Source: Sva-07 sp963716235 (GTDB lineage Bacteria > Actinomycetota > Acidimicrobiia > Acidimicrobiales > Ilumatobacteraceae). Taken from it: a stretch of DNA of 64,000 nucleotides. The notes under the pieces were generated by a model. That model worked only from the letters and a program-made list of their open reading frames with translations, did not search any database and was not told the origin of the DNA. The DNA lies in NCBI GenBank assembly GCA_963716235.1, contig CAVQTE010000029.1, forward strand, positions 1-64,000, given 5' to 3'. Numbering within the stretch: the stretch's first letter is position 1; each line of letters starts with the position of its first letter. Positions 1 to 12,800 of this stretch are shown here, piece by piece. Made by a program: the position numbers and the translations under genes.

Positions 1-509
1 TCGGCGCACTTGTCGATGCCGGGAGCCGGATGTCGCTGCGCTCGGCGCACCGCCGACGGATACATGCCGGCGTCGATGCCACACGCCGATGCCCAGTCGA
101 TCTCGGCCAATAGCCGAGAGACTCCGACGGTCGCTCGCGTCGATCGAGTCACCGAGAAGTCGTCGGCGGTCGGAGACCACCGTGAGTGGCCGTTGTTCGT
201 TGTCGGCCCACCGTTGCTTGAGCACGCCGAGCATCACCGGGTGGAACGTGCCGGCTTCCACGTGCTCGCGCAGCCCGAGGCGCACGAGCCGGCGACGCAT
301 CTCGCGGCGGCCTCCCGGGTGAAGGTAAACACAAGCATGTGCCGCGGGTCGGCCGTGCCGATGGCGATGCGGTAGGCGATCCGCCGGTGAGCACGCGGGT
401 CTTGCCCGATCCGGCTCCGGCGATCCACGGCGACGAGCTGCGATTCGGTGGTGACTGCGGCGCGTTGGTCGGCGTCGAGGTCGGCGATCACCTCCGGATG
501 CGCCCTCAA
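1..509 (-). pseudogene. UvrD/PcrA-type ATP-dependent helicase, N-terminal part, frameshifted and cut by the window edge
   Basis: Minus-strand peptide pieces in different frames add up to the start of a superfamily 1 helicase. The first piece begins at a TTG at 509 and reads DADQRAAVTTESQLVAV, the Q-motif and approach to Walker A. The Walker A itself is scrambled by a shift near 415-430. Then RRIAYRIAIGTADPRH and LVFTFTREAA (motif Ia) follow, and after another shift near 300 the pieces GTFHPVMLGVLKQRWADN and a DRRRLL motif. UvrD-like helicases unwind DNA during repair, which fits the uvr genes next door. At least two frameshifts occur in 500 bases. Because the neighbouring uvrB has the same kind of damage, poor sequence quality is as likely as true decay. 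The rest of the gene lies outside the window. Confidence 0.6.
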
Positions 510-681
510 ATGTACGACGCTCGGCTCGACGGCGGCGGTGCGATGACGAAGCGCCCGGATACCGGCTCCTGGCTCATCGCTTCGCCGGTGTGGCCGTGGA
601 CGAGCAGGTGTTCCATCGGTAGAGTGGATCGATGGCCGAGACCGTCACACCGCCCGCCAGCCCTGCCATGGCGCCGACGAG

Positions 682-2726
682 TTGTTGCTCGAGGCCACTC
701 CGGCCAGCAACTACGCAGCTCTCGACGATGCGAAGTTCCGCGTGGTCTCCGACTTCCAGCCCGCCGGCGACCAGCCCGAGGCGATCGCAGCGCTCACGAA
801 GGGAATCAACGAGGGTGAGCGATTCCAGACACTGCTCGGAATCACCGGTTCGGGCAAGTCGGCCACCATCGCGTGGACCATCGAGCAGACCCAGCGCCCC
901 ACGCTGATCCTCGCGCCCAACAAGTCGCTCGCAGCCCAGCTCGCACAGGAGATGCGGGAGTTCTTCCCCGACAACCGGGTCGAGTACTTCGTGAGTTACT
1001 ACGACTACTACCAGCCCGAGGCCTACATCCCGTCGAGCGACACCTATATCGAGAAGGACAGCTCGATCAACGACAGATGGATGGGCTCCGCCACTCGGCA
1101 ACGGCCGCGCCGGTCGCGCGTCGTGACGTGATCGTGGTGGCTCGGTGTCGTGTATCTACGGCATGGGCAATCCCGACGAGTACCGGGGCAACCTGCTCGA
1201 CCTGAGCGTCGGCGTCGACTACGACATGCGCAACATCCTTCGCCGCCTCGTCGACATGCAGTACGGCCGCAACGACATGACACTCGGTCGTGGCAATTTC
1301 CGGGTGCGTGGCGACACGATCGAAGTGCACCCGGCCTACGAGGAGTCGGTGTTGCGCATCGAGATGCTCGGCGACACCGTCGACCGCATCACGACGATCG
1401 ACCCGCTCACCGGCGAACAGCTCAGCGAGCTGCCACGCGCACACGTGTTCCCCGAAACCCACTACGTCACCGGCCCCGAACGATTGCGCTCGGCCATGGC
1501 CGGCATCGAGGTCGAATTGCAGGAGCGGCTGAAGTGGTTCGAGGAGAACGACAAACTGCTCGAAGCGCAGCGGCTGCGGATGCGAAGTCGTACGACCTCG
1601 AGATGATGAGCGAGGTCGGCTACTGCAACGGCATCGAGACTACTGATGCACATGGACGGCCGCGTGCCCGGGGAGCCCCCGTTCACGCTGCTCGACGACT
1701 TCCCCGACGACTATCTGCTCGTCATCGACGAGAGCCATGTCGCTGTGCCGCAGTTGCACGGTCAGTTCGCCGGCGACCGGCCGCAAGGACATGCTCGTCG
1801 AGCACGGCTTCCGCCTCCCGTCGGCGCGTGACAACCGCCCGCTCACGTTCGAAGAGGTGCTCGAACGTGTCAATCAGTGTGTGTTCCTCTCGGCCACGCC
1901 GAGCCCGTACGAACTGCGTGTCGACCAGCGTCGTCGAACAGATCGTGCGGCCTACCGGAGTGGTGGATCCCGAGGCGATCGTCAAGCCCACCAAGGGACA
2001 GATCGACGACCTGATGAGATGGTCAACGACCACATCGCCCGTGGCGACCGCGTCCTCGTCCCCCCCCCTCACCAAGAAGATGGCCGAGGACCTCACCGAC
2101 TATCTCCTCGAACAGGGTCTTCGCGTTCGATATCTGCACTCCAACATCGACACCATCCAACGCATCGAGATCCTGCGGGGGTTGCGACTCGGTGACTTCG
2201 ACGTGCTGGTCGGCATCAAACTGCTGCCCGAAGGCTCGGCCTTCCCGAGGTGTCGCTGGTGTGCATCCTCGACGCGACAAGGAGGGGTTCCTGCGTTCGG
2301 AGACGTCGCTGATCCAGACCATCGGTCGCGCTGCCGAAACGTCGACGGCCAGGTGGTGATGTACGCGGACACGATCACCCGATCGATGGAGGCGGCGATC
2401 GGCGAGACGCAACGGCGGCGTCAGGTGCAGCTGGCGTACACGGGGAAATGGATCAACCCGCAGACCATCCGCAAGGCGGTCGGCGACATCCTGTCGCTGC
2501 TCGACCGGACACACGGCGCCCTTCCCTGGCAAGGACAAGCGTCGCCAGCGTGACCGACAAGGTCCAGCGCGACCTCAAGTCGTTGCCCCAACAGGAGTTG
2601 GCGCGGCTGATCCAGACGCTCGAAGAAGAGATGCACGAGGCGTCGGCGGAGCTGAAGTTCGAGTACGCCGCCAAGCTGCGCGACGAGATCAACGACCTGC
2701 GCCGGGAGCTACGCGACGCCCAGTAG
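682..2726 (+). pseudogene. uvrB: UvrABC excinuclease subunit B, multiply frameshifted
   Basis: UvrB is the damage-verifying helicase-like subunit of nucleotide excision repair; it receives DNA from UvrA and recruits UvrC. Nearly the whole protein can be followed by hopping frames: FQPAGDQPEAI and the Walker A GITGSGKS, then YYDYYQPEAYIPSSDTYIEK (beta-hairpin region), SCIYGMGNPDEY, MDGRVPGEPPFTLLDDF with the DESH box, FLSATPSPYELRV, PTKGQIDDL, KKMAEDLTDYLLEQGLRVRY, a TSLIQTIGRAA motif VI, and a C-terminal UVR domain (RLIQTLEEEMHEASAELKFE). Shifts lie near 1070-1140, 1590, 1640, 1770, 1925, 2030-2070, 2240-2280 and 2520. The start is uncertain; 682 (TTG) is the first in-frame position before recognisable sequence. 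UvrB is rarely lost while UvrA and UvrC stay intact, so I favour sequencing error over a real pseudogene. Confidence 0.85.
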
Positions 2727-2759
2727 CCCGCCAGGTACTGCCGCTCCACCACGGTGTGG

Positions 2760-2785
2760 TAGTACACATGTTCGTACGGTAGGAT
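2760..2785 (+). promoter_or_regulatory. Candidate LexA (SOS) box and -10 element upstream of uvrA
   Basis: The 16-mer TAGTACACATGTTCGT at 2760-2775 matches 9 of the 12 fixed positions of the actinobacterial LexA box TCGAAC-N4-GTTCGA. It is followed by a TAGGAT hexamer (2780-2785) that could be the -10 of the uvrA promoter, 10 bases before the ATG. A LexA dimer here would block the promoter, as expected for an SOS-induced repair gene. The left half-site is imperfect, so this is a suggestion only. Confidence 0.4.
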
Positions 2786-2794
2786 TGCTCGGCG

Positions 2795-5707
<2,913 letters not shown>

Positions 5708-5726
5708 GCAATCCTCCACTGTTCGC

Positions 5727-5765
5727 GATGAGCGAAACGACCGAGGGATGGTCGCCTCGCTCATC
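5727..5765. terminator. Bidirectional hairpin between convergent genes, ATGAGCG-type copy 1
   Basis: GATGAGCG (5727-5734) pairs with CGCTCATC (5758-5765); inside it CGACC (5738-5742) pairs with GGTCG (5750-5754). The hairpin begins 20 bases after the uvrA stop and covers the stop codon of the opposing gene, so it can terminate transcripts from both sides. The same architecture recurs at 6807-6845 and, with changed inner arms, at 23645-23694 and 27595-27627. Confidence 0.6.
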
Positions 5766-6705
5766 ACTTTGCGGATCGGTGCGCCTGGCGGATGCGGCGG
5801 TGGTCGGCAATCAGTTGACTGATTGCGTTCTCGAAACCGTCGAGATAGGCCGCTCGGGTCATGCGCGAGGTGGTCCATCCGAGGCGTCCGGCGCACTGGT
5901 CACGGTAGATGTCCGAGGTAGCCCCTGTGGTTTCCTCGTGTCGTGGATGCACGTCGACCTCGATGGCCCACCTCAGGTCCGGTACAGCGAGGTCGAATCG
6001 TGCGGCGCCGTAACCGGGGAGCTCGATCGCGAACTGGCGAACGAGCCCTGGCACACCTGCCACAGCGAGCGCTGCTGCCACTCGCACCTCGGGGTGCGAT
6101 TCGGCGGCTCCGCCCTTCAGACGTCGCCCTAGTTGGCGAAGGTACTTCTGCACCCATGGCCGTCCGGGGGCGACCCAGTCGAGCCCGACTGACCACATCT
6201 CGGCCTCCCCGAGGTTGCCGTCGTGCATCGCCTGCTCGATGACGCTGAGCAGGTCGTCAGGGGCGAGCCATCGGGTCAGATCGAAGGCGGTTCGGACACG
6301 GGAGGTGAGGCGAATCCCGTCCTCGCGTTGGATCACGTCTTGATCGTGAATCGCAGCCGTTCGATACGGATGCACCCATCGTGCAATCGCCGGGTTGCTC
6401 GCTGGTGGTGCAATGACATGGATTCGTTGGTCACGCGGCAACCGTCGAAAACCCCAGAGTCGACCTGCGGTGGGCCCGGCGATGGCAATGTCGGGGTGAG
6501 CAAGGCTGACGGCGGCACACCGGGCGAGTTCGTCGAACGGCACGCTGGGTGAGCGGTACGCGCCGCGGAGGGCGCACGTCACTGCTCCTTCATCGACCAG
6601 TCGTCGGACCTGTCGGGACGTGTATCCGGTTGCGTGCAGCTGCTGCAACGATGCGATGCCGTGCTGGCGTGCGAACAGCTCGTGCGCGGATGGACTGAGA
6701 TGCAT
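5764..6705 (-). CDS. AbiEi-like winged-helix domain protein with C-terminal DUF559-type nuclease fold
   Basis: A 313-residue protein. The N-terminal 100 residues follow the pattern of the AbiEi antitoxin domain: ELFARQHGIASLQQLHATGY, a helix-turn-helix RQVRRLVDEGAV, then LRGAYRSP and the AGPTAGRLWGFRRLP segment. The C-terminal part, around residues 210-310, has FDLAVPDLRWAIEVDVHPRH, the D...ExD pattern typical of DUF559/Vsr-like proteins related to PD-(D/E)xK nucleases. Such proteins are common as solitary genes in actinobacteria. No AbiEii nucleotidyltransferase toxin is adjacent, so a toxin-antitoxin role is not supported and DNA binding or DNA processing is only a guess. It converges on uvrA; its stop lies inside the shared hairpin. 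Confidence 0.8.
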   Translation of the reverse strand: MHLSPSAHELFARQHGIASLQQLHATGYTSRQVRRLVDEGAVTCALRGAYRSPSVPFDELARCAAVSLAHPDIAIAGPTAGRLWGFRRLPRDQRIHVIAPPASNPAIARWVHPYRTAAIHDQDVIQREDGIRLTSRVRTAFDLTRWLAPDDLLSVIEQAMHDGNLGEAEMWSVGLDWVAPGRPWVQKYLRQLGRRLKGGAAESHPEVRVAAALAVAGVPGLVRQFAIELPGYGAARFDLAVPDLRWAIEVDVHPRHEETTGATSDIYRDQCAGRLGWTTSRMTRAAYLDGFENAISQLIADHRRIRQAHRSAK

Positions 6706-6806
6706 GACATCGACCTCCGTTCGGGGGATCCGGGGGAGGGAGTCGGCGGTGTCAGGATAGGTCGAACCGGGCTCGACCAGTCGGATTGACGGTCGCCACT
6801 GTCCGT

Positions 6807-6845
6807 GATGAGCGAGACGACCAGCCCCCGGTCGCTTCGCTCATC
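6807..6845. terminator. Terminator hairpin, ATGAGCG-type copy 2
   Basis: GATGAGCGA (6807-6815) pairs perfectly with TCGCTCATC (6837-6845), and the inner arms CGACC (6818-6822) and GGTCG (6830-6834) pair as in copy 1. It starts 14 bases beyond the stop of the rhomboid-like gene on the minus strand and would terminate it before the AbiEi-like gene. Confidence 0.6.
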
Positions 6846-6858
6846 GCCTTGGGGACTG

Positions 6859-7764
6859 TCAGCGGTTGCGGAGGCGTTTGCTCAGATCGTTGAGGCGCTG
6901 CTTCTCGGCGCCGGTCAGCGAGTCCATGCCATTGGCGCCGATCTTGTCCAGGAGCGCGTCGAGCTCGATCTGGTCGGCGGGCGATGGGCCCGACGACGGA
7001 GGCATCGGTGCGGGAGCGTTCTTCCACGGGCCCTCGACGACCTTGGAGCCCGACGACGAGCCGCGCGGTTGCTTCTTCGCCTTGGCCTTCTTGGGCTTCC
7101 GCGACGCCGAACCGTCGAGCGGGAGATGGGGGATCGGCCAACCCGTGGCGAGACCGAGCGAACGTCCAGCCACGAGCGCCACACCGACCGACACGAGCAG
7201 GAAGATCGTCTGGCCGGTCTGATCGGTCCCGGTGAACTGCAAGAGGTTGAGCACGGTGAACACGGCAGCGAGCGCCCACAGCGGGATGACCTCGAACCAC
7301 TTCACGCCGGGGTATGTGGCGGCGTACACCCAGATGCCGCCGAGGAACAGCGAGTTCAAGCCGTACTGCGACATGAAGTCGATGCTGGTCGACAGCGGGC
7401 CGAGGAACGTCAGGATGATCGATGGCACGAACGTCATCGCCAGTACCCAGGCGACGAACTTGCCGCGACCGAACAGCGCCTCGAGCTGCTGGCCGAACAG
7501 CCAGAAGAACACCACACCGAGCAGCGGCCAGATCGCCGGCTCGGTGGCGATGGGCCACGAGAACAGGCGCCACAACTCGAAGTCGCGCACCAGTGCGGGC
7601 ACGAAGACGAGCTTGCGGAAGTAGTCGATACTCAGCCCGTAGACGAACATCGTGGCCAGGCTGAGCGCGCAGACGATGTCGGTCGTGGTGACGTCGAAGC
7701 GCCCCGCACGGAACCAACCATCGTTCGGTCGTCGGCGGAAGATGGCGGCGAACTGGTCGGACAT
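6859..7764 (-). CDS. Rhomboid-like membrane protein, catalytic motif apparently absent
   Basis: A 301-residue protein with about six hydrophobic segments in residues 25-205. It carries the loop-1 hallmark ELWRLFSWPI and the following FFWLFGQQLEALFGRGKF, both typical of rhomboid/derlin superfamily proteins. The place where proteases carry GxSG reads YGLNSLFLGGIW, so I see no serine nucleophile motif and no matching histidine; it is probably an inactive rhomboid relative. After a Lys/Pro/Ser-rich linker (PKKAKAKK) the last 35 residues, DKIGANGMDSLTGAEKQRL, match the small C-terminal domain (DUF6576-like) found on bacterial rhomboids. It is divergent from uvrC with 79 bases between start codons. 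Confidence 0.75.
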   Translation of the reverse strand: MSDQFAAIFRRRPNDGWFRAGRFDVTTTDIVCALSLATMFVYGLSIDYFRKLVFVPALVRDFELWRLFSWPIATEPAIWPLLGVVFFWLFGQQLEALFGRGKFVAWVLAMTFVPSIILTFLGPLSTSIDFMSQYGLNSLFLGGIWVYAATYPGVKWFEVIPLWALAAVFTVLNLLQFTGTDQTGQTIFLLVSVGVALVAGRSLGLATGWPIPHLPLDGSASRKPKKAKAKKQPRGSSSGSKVVEGPWKNAPAPMPPSSGPSPADQIELDALLDKIGANGMDSLTGAEKQRLNDLSKRLRNR

Positions 7765-7843
7765 CGGGCATCACGGTATCCGGCGCTCCGTATGCTTGGG
7801 ACGTCATGCAGATGATCGTGCCCAGGATCATGCCCGGTCAGAG

Positions 7844-9742
7844 ATGGTGAAACGTCCTCCCGCCGGCACGATTCCGGAGGCGCCGGGGTCGTACCAGTTC
7901 AAGGATGCCCATGGCCGGGTGATCTACGTCGGCAAGGCCTCGAACCTCCGCCAGCGGCTGTCGAACTACTTCCAGTCGCCGGTCAATCTGCACCCGCGCA
8001 CCGCACAGATGGTGGAGACAGCCGAGTCGGTCGAATGGACGATCGTGCGCAACGAGGTCGAAGCGCTGATGCTCGAGTACTCGCTCATCAAGCAGCACGA
8101 CCCCCGCTTCAACGTGAGACTGCGTGACGACAAGAGCTACCCCTTTCTGGCGGTGACCGTCGACGAGCAGTGGCCCCGTGCACTCGTGATGCGCGGCCGC
8201 AAGCGCAAGGGCACCCGATACTTCGGGCCCTATGCCCATGCGTATGCGATCCGTGACACCCTCGACCTCCTGTTGAGGTCGTTTCCGGTGCGTACCTGTA
8301 GCCAGGCCAAGTTCAACCAACACGAACGCCTGGGTCGGCCGTGCCTGCTCTTCCACATCGAGAAGTGCGCCGGGCCCTGTGTCGGCCAGATCAAGGAGAT
8401 GCCGTACCGGCAGCTCGTCACCGATCTGTGCGAGTTCCTCGACGGTGACACCGACGAGATCGTGAACCGCCTCGAAGCCGACATGCAGGCGGCGGCCACC
8501 GACCTCGAGTTCGAACGGGCGGCCCGCCTGCGTGACCGTCTGCTCGCGGTCCGCAAGGCGATCGAGAAACAGCAGATGGTCGCCGAACGCAGTGAGGACC
8601 TCGACGTGATCGGCATTGCCGAGGATGAACTCGAAGCGGCAGTGCAGGTGTTCTACGTGCGCAAGGGTCGGGTCGTGGGTCGACGGGGGTTCATCCTCGA
8701 CAAGGTGGAGGAACTCACGCCCGGTGGTCTGATCGATCGCATCTTGGAGTCGATGTACGGCGACGAGCCGATCCTCGGCGTGCCCAAACAGGTGCTGGTG
8801 CCGTACGAGGCCGACGACCTCGCAACCTACGAAGAGTGGCTCTCGATGGGCCGCGGGTCGCGAGTGCAGGTTCGTGTGCCGCAGCGTGGTGACAAGCGGT
8901 CGCTGCTCGAAACGGTCACCCGCAATGCCGAGGGGGAGTTCACGCGTCACCGGATGCGCCGGGCGAGCGACCACAACTCACGCAGTCGGGCACTGACCGA
9001 ACTCCAGGACCATCTCGGACTCCCTGAAGCTCCACTTCGCATCGAGTGTTACGACATGGCACACCTCCAGGGCAGCGACTACGTCGGCTCGATGGTGGTG
9101 CTGGAGGACGGCTTACCCAACAAACGTGAGTACCGCCGCTTCAAGATCAACGACGTCGAGGGCAACGACGACTATGCGGCGATGGCGGAGGTTGTACGTC
9201 GCAGGCTCCAGGCGTACCTCGACGAGCGCGACCGTCCGGTCAACGAGCGTGGCGACAAGCCGGGCAAGTTCGCCTACCCGCCGCAGCTGCTCCTCGTCGA
9301 CGGCGGTAAGGGTCAACTGAGTGCCGCCAAGCGGGTGATCGACGAGCTCGACCTGACCGACGAGATTCCGGTGGCGGGCCTGGCGAAGCGATTCGAGGAG
9401 GTCTTCATCCCCGGACGCAGCCAACCAGTTGAGATCCCTCGAGGGAGTGAAGCGCTGTTCATGCTGCAGCGCATCCGCGACGAGGCGCACCGCTTCGCCA
9501 ACACCTTCCACGGCGAGCGCCGGAGCAAGCGGATGACCACGAGCGCTCTCGATGGGATCCCGGGCCTCGGTGAGGTCCGTCTGAAGAAGTTGATGAAGGC
9601 GCTGGGCGGCGTGAACGCCGTCAAGCGGGCGGAACTCGACGAGTTGCGGGCCCTGAGCTTCCTCCCTGATGCCGTGGCAGAGGCTGTGTACGGAAAGTTC
9701 CACTCCGCACCGGAAACGGTCGCGTCGCAGGCGGCGCGCTGA
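7844..9742 (+). CDS. uvrC: UvrABC excinuclease subunit C
   Basis: UvrC makes both incisions around a lesion bound by UvrB. The 632-residue product has an N-terminal GIY-YIG nuclease (GSYQFKDAHGRVIYVGKASN, residues 14-33), a cysteine-rich stretch (CLLFHIEKCAGPC), a UVR motif (DLEFERAARLRDRL) that would bind UvrB, an RNase H-like nuclease domain (YDMAHLQGSDYVGSMVV, then LLLVDGGKGQL) and C-terminal helix-hairpin-helix sequence (IPGLGEVRLKKLMKALGG). ATG 7844 is chosen because the family begins just before the IPEAPGSY motif; the open frame extends further upstream but that part is unlike UvrC. In this lineage uvrC normally precedes rapZ; here a 14-kb stretch separates them. Confidence 0.95.
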   Translation: MVKRPPAGTIPEAPGSYQFKDAHGRVIYVGKASNLRQRLSNYFQSPVNLHPRTAQMVETAESVEWTIVRNEVEALMLEYSLIKQHDPRFNVRLRDDKSYPFLAVTVDEQWPRALVMRGRKRKGTRYFGPYAHAYAIRDTLDLLLRSFPVRTCSQAKFNQHERLGRPCLLFHIEKCAGPCVGQIKEMPYRQLVTDLCEFLDGDTDEIVNRLEADMQAAATDLEFERAARLRDRLLAVRKAIEKQQMVAERSEDLDVIGIAEDELEAAVQVFYVRKGRVVGRRGFILDKVEELTPGGLIDRILESMYGDEPILGVPKQVLVPYEADDLATYEEWLSMGRGSRVQVRVPQRGDKRSLLETVTRNAEGEFTRHRMRRASDHNSRSRALTELQDHLGLPEAPLRIECYDMAHLQGSDYVGSMVVLEDGLPNKREYRRFKINDVEGNDDYAAMAEVVRRRLQAYLDERDRPVNERGDKPGKFAYPPQLLLVDGGKGQLSAAKRVIDELDLTDEIPVAGLAKRFEEVFIPGRSQPVEIPRGSEALFMLQRIRDEAHRFANTFHGERRSKRMTTSALDGIPGLGEVRLKKLMKALGGVNAVKRAELDELRALSFLPDAVAEAVYGKFHSAPETVASQAAR

Positions 9743-9875
9743 ACATCAGCGGAGTCCGGTCACAAACCTCCCGTTGCGCACACACAGATGACTAAAGTCT
9801 GGATCGGCTGCGGACGATTGTTTTCGTGCCCGGAGGTGGACCCCCACGCCGGCGAGATGAAAGTGGCGTGCTGAG

Positions 9876-12800
9876 GTGAAGTCCAATCGATGGTGGTCGA
9901 TCGTTGTCGCGATCGTCTGTTCGACCCTGGTCGTCGTTCCGTCGGGACTGGCGTCGCCTGCGATAGCGCAGACGCCCTCACCGACGCCGGGCCTGTCGCT
10001 TGTCAAGAGCGGCCCCGGTGACGTGCTGGCCGGTGACCCCGTCAGTTTCACGTTCACCGCTTCGAACGCTGGGCCCGGACCGGTGTACAACGTGTCATTC
10101 CGTGATGTCCTTCCCCTCGGCGTCACCTATGCCGGCCCGACGACGCCGGCCCCGCCGGAGGGGCCGGGCGAACCGACCCTTCTCACGAACCCGGTCGAGT
10201 CACCGGCCGGCTCCGGCAACTTCGTCGACCAGCAGACGCTCATTTGGAGCAACGTTGCCGACATCCAGGCCACGGACTCCATCTCGTTGTCATTCCTCGT
10301 CGACCTCAACGAGACCCCAACCCCCGGCTTGCCCGCGTACGTCGTGGGCTCCACCGTGACGAACACCGCCGAGGTGTTCGGCAGCAGCGACGCCCGCATC
10401 GTGCCGACGTTCTCTCCGACCGGTGTGCCATTGGCGAGTGCGACAGTCGGAACCTCGACCGCATCGAGCGGCACGACGAGACTCACGGCGATCGAGATCA
10501 CCAAGTCCGAACCCAGCCCGGAGGGTGAACTCCTTCGAGGCGTGCACGATTTCACCACGGTCTACACGCTCAGCGTCGACGTGACCGACACAGGCCCGGT
10601 GTCGGCAGGCACGGTCACCGACTACCTGCCTGCGTCGATCGAGTTCCTCGGCTGCGGTGTCGACGACAACGGGGTCGGGGGAGAGAACGGTCAGCCGATC
10701 GAGGAGTACCCCGGCTCAGGACCGCTCGGCGGGGCGGGCCTGGGGCCGAATTGTCGAGAGCCGGTGAGCGTCGAAACGGTTCGTATCCCGCCGCAGCCCG
10801 GCCCTGGTACGACATACCCGCCGGGCATCTACACCAAGGTGACCTGGGCACTCCCCACACTGACAGCGGGTGTCGGCGGCAACGCGCCGTACCTGATCAG
10901 GTACGCAGCCGGGATCCCGTTGTTCGAGAACACGCTGGAGTTCAAGGACGTCGACGGTGATGCGTTGACGACTCCGTCCCCGGCATCGGGTTTGCAGGGG
11001 TCGAACCTGGACAACAACAACGGACCGTCCACTCGTGAAGGCACGAGCGAAGGAGCTGCGACGAACGTCGCGGTGGCGGCGGGCACGTTCGGAGGTCCCG
11101 TCGCGCCCGGCACCTCCGCCAGCGTCGAGTCGGAGGACCGGCTGCACGACGGTCAATTGAGGACGTCCGGATGATCAAGACGGCATCCACCAGCACCTTC
11201 GACACCGGCAAACGGGTCACGTACACCTTGACGGTCGACGTGAGCGAGTACGTCGACGCCTCCGGTGTCCAGTTGGGTGACCTGATCCCCAACGGCCTGT
11301 GCCCCCTCGACACGAACTTCAACTACGTGCCCGGGGACCCGGTATGTGCTCCCGACGCTGCGGCGGGCCCGACTGTGGTCATCACGAGTGCCCAGGGGGT
11401 GGTCTAGGTGGCCCCGACGCACTTCCGTACTCCAGAGTCGTTCCGGTCGGCGGTGCGTTCAACGTGGCGTTTACTCCGATCGCGTCGTTGACATCCGGCG
11501 AGTCGGCGACGGTGACGTACGTGGCCGGGATGCGAACGACCTATGGGGGCACACAGTCCGGGCCGCCGACGGTGAGCGGCGACTCGTTCACCAACAGCGC
11601 AGATCTGAGGGCGACCACGGAGGTCATCGAGGACAGCCCGGAAACTCCCGGGCCCATCGCCGTCGAAGATGGCTCGCAAGCCAGCATCGCCACGACCGGC
11701 CCGCAGCTCAGGAAGCTGCTTCTTCCACGCAGCGTTCCACTCGACCCTCTCGACCCGACGCTGTGCCCGACCGACCCGGCGCTCTACGTCGACCCCACCA
11801 GTGAGACCGATCCTCGGGTGCAGTTCCGGCTCGGCGACAAGGTGTGCTTTCTTCTGGAGGTCAGGTTCTCGCCAACGGCGCAGACCCGCAACGCGGACGT
11901 CGGCGACTTCCTTCCCGTTGGCGTCGACTACGTCAACGGTTCGATGACGCCCGCAGACGCCAACACCATCCCGACCGACCAACTGGGGTTCACGACGACC
12001 GACCCTCGTGCACCGATCGGCTGGCTCCTCGGTGCTCCAACGGGTGGCGAGAACCGGTTCGTGGCCAAGGGTGCGGTGTTCCAAGTCGTCCTTGCCGGCG
12101 AGGTCAAGACCGCACCCGACAGCGACGACCCGCAGCTCAAGGGCAACCTGATGAAGATGCGGACCGTGAACACCGCCGGCCGGGCCAGTTCGTACCGCGA
12201 CGACGTGCCGTTCCGGATCGTCCCTCCACCGCCGCTCCGATTGGTCAAGGGAGTCGCAAGCGTCACCACGCCGGCCGCCGGTCCGTTCGGCCCGAACACC
12301 AACCAAGGGGGTCAGTTCGTCCAACAGGGTTCGCAGGTCAGGTTTCGCATCGACCTCACGAACGACGGGACCCCTGCAGATTTCAACGCCTTCTCGGCAC
12401 GCAATCTCGATGTGCTCGACGTCCTGCCGTCGCAGGTGCGCTGCGGCGCGATCTCGGCGATCACCAACTTCGGGACCGACCCCTCGATCGGTGTCTGTTA
12501 TGACCCAGGCGTCACTGGGTACCCGATCGTCGGCGGCACGGCGAGCGTGATCCGATGGAACTTCGACGGGACCGACCCGTACGGGCTGTACCCAGCGGGT
12601 GCCATCATTCCTCCTGGCGCCGAGGCGGGAACCCGGTCGCTGTTCTACACGATGACCGTCCCTGCGCCGACGAGCGTCAGCGAGGTGTTCACGAACGACG
12701 CCGGCGTGCGGTCGTACGGCGCGTTCACCAACGTCACCGACGGCATTTCGCCGGATTACTTCCCCGAGAACAACATCGATCCGAACATCCCGAACATACC

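Noticed and set aside
5764..6705. A two-gene AbiE toxin-antitoxin system
   Set aside because: Only the AbiEi-like domain is present; no AbiEii nucleotidyltransferase lies next to it, and the nuclease-like C-terminus points to another family.
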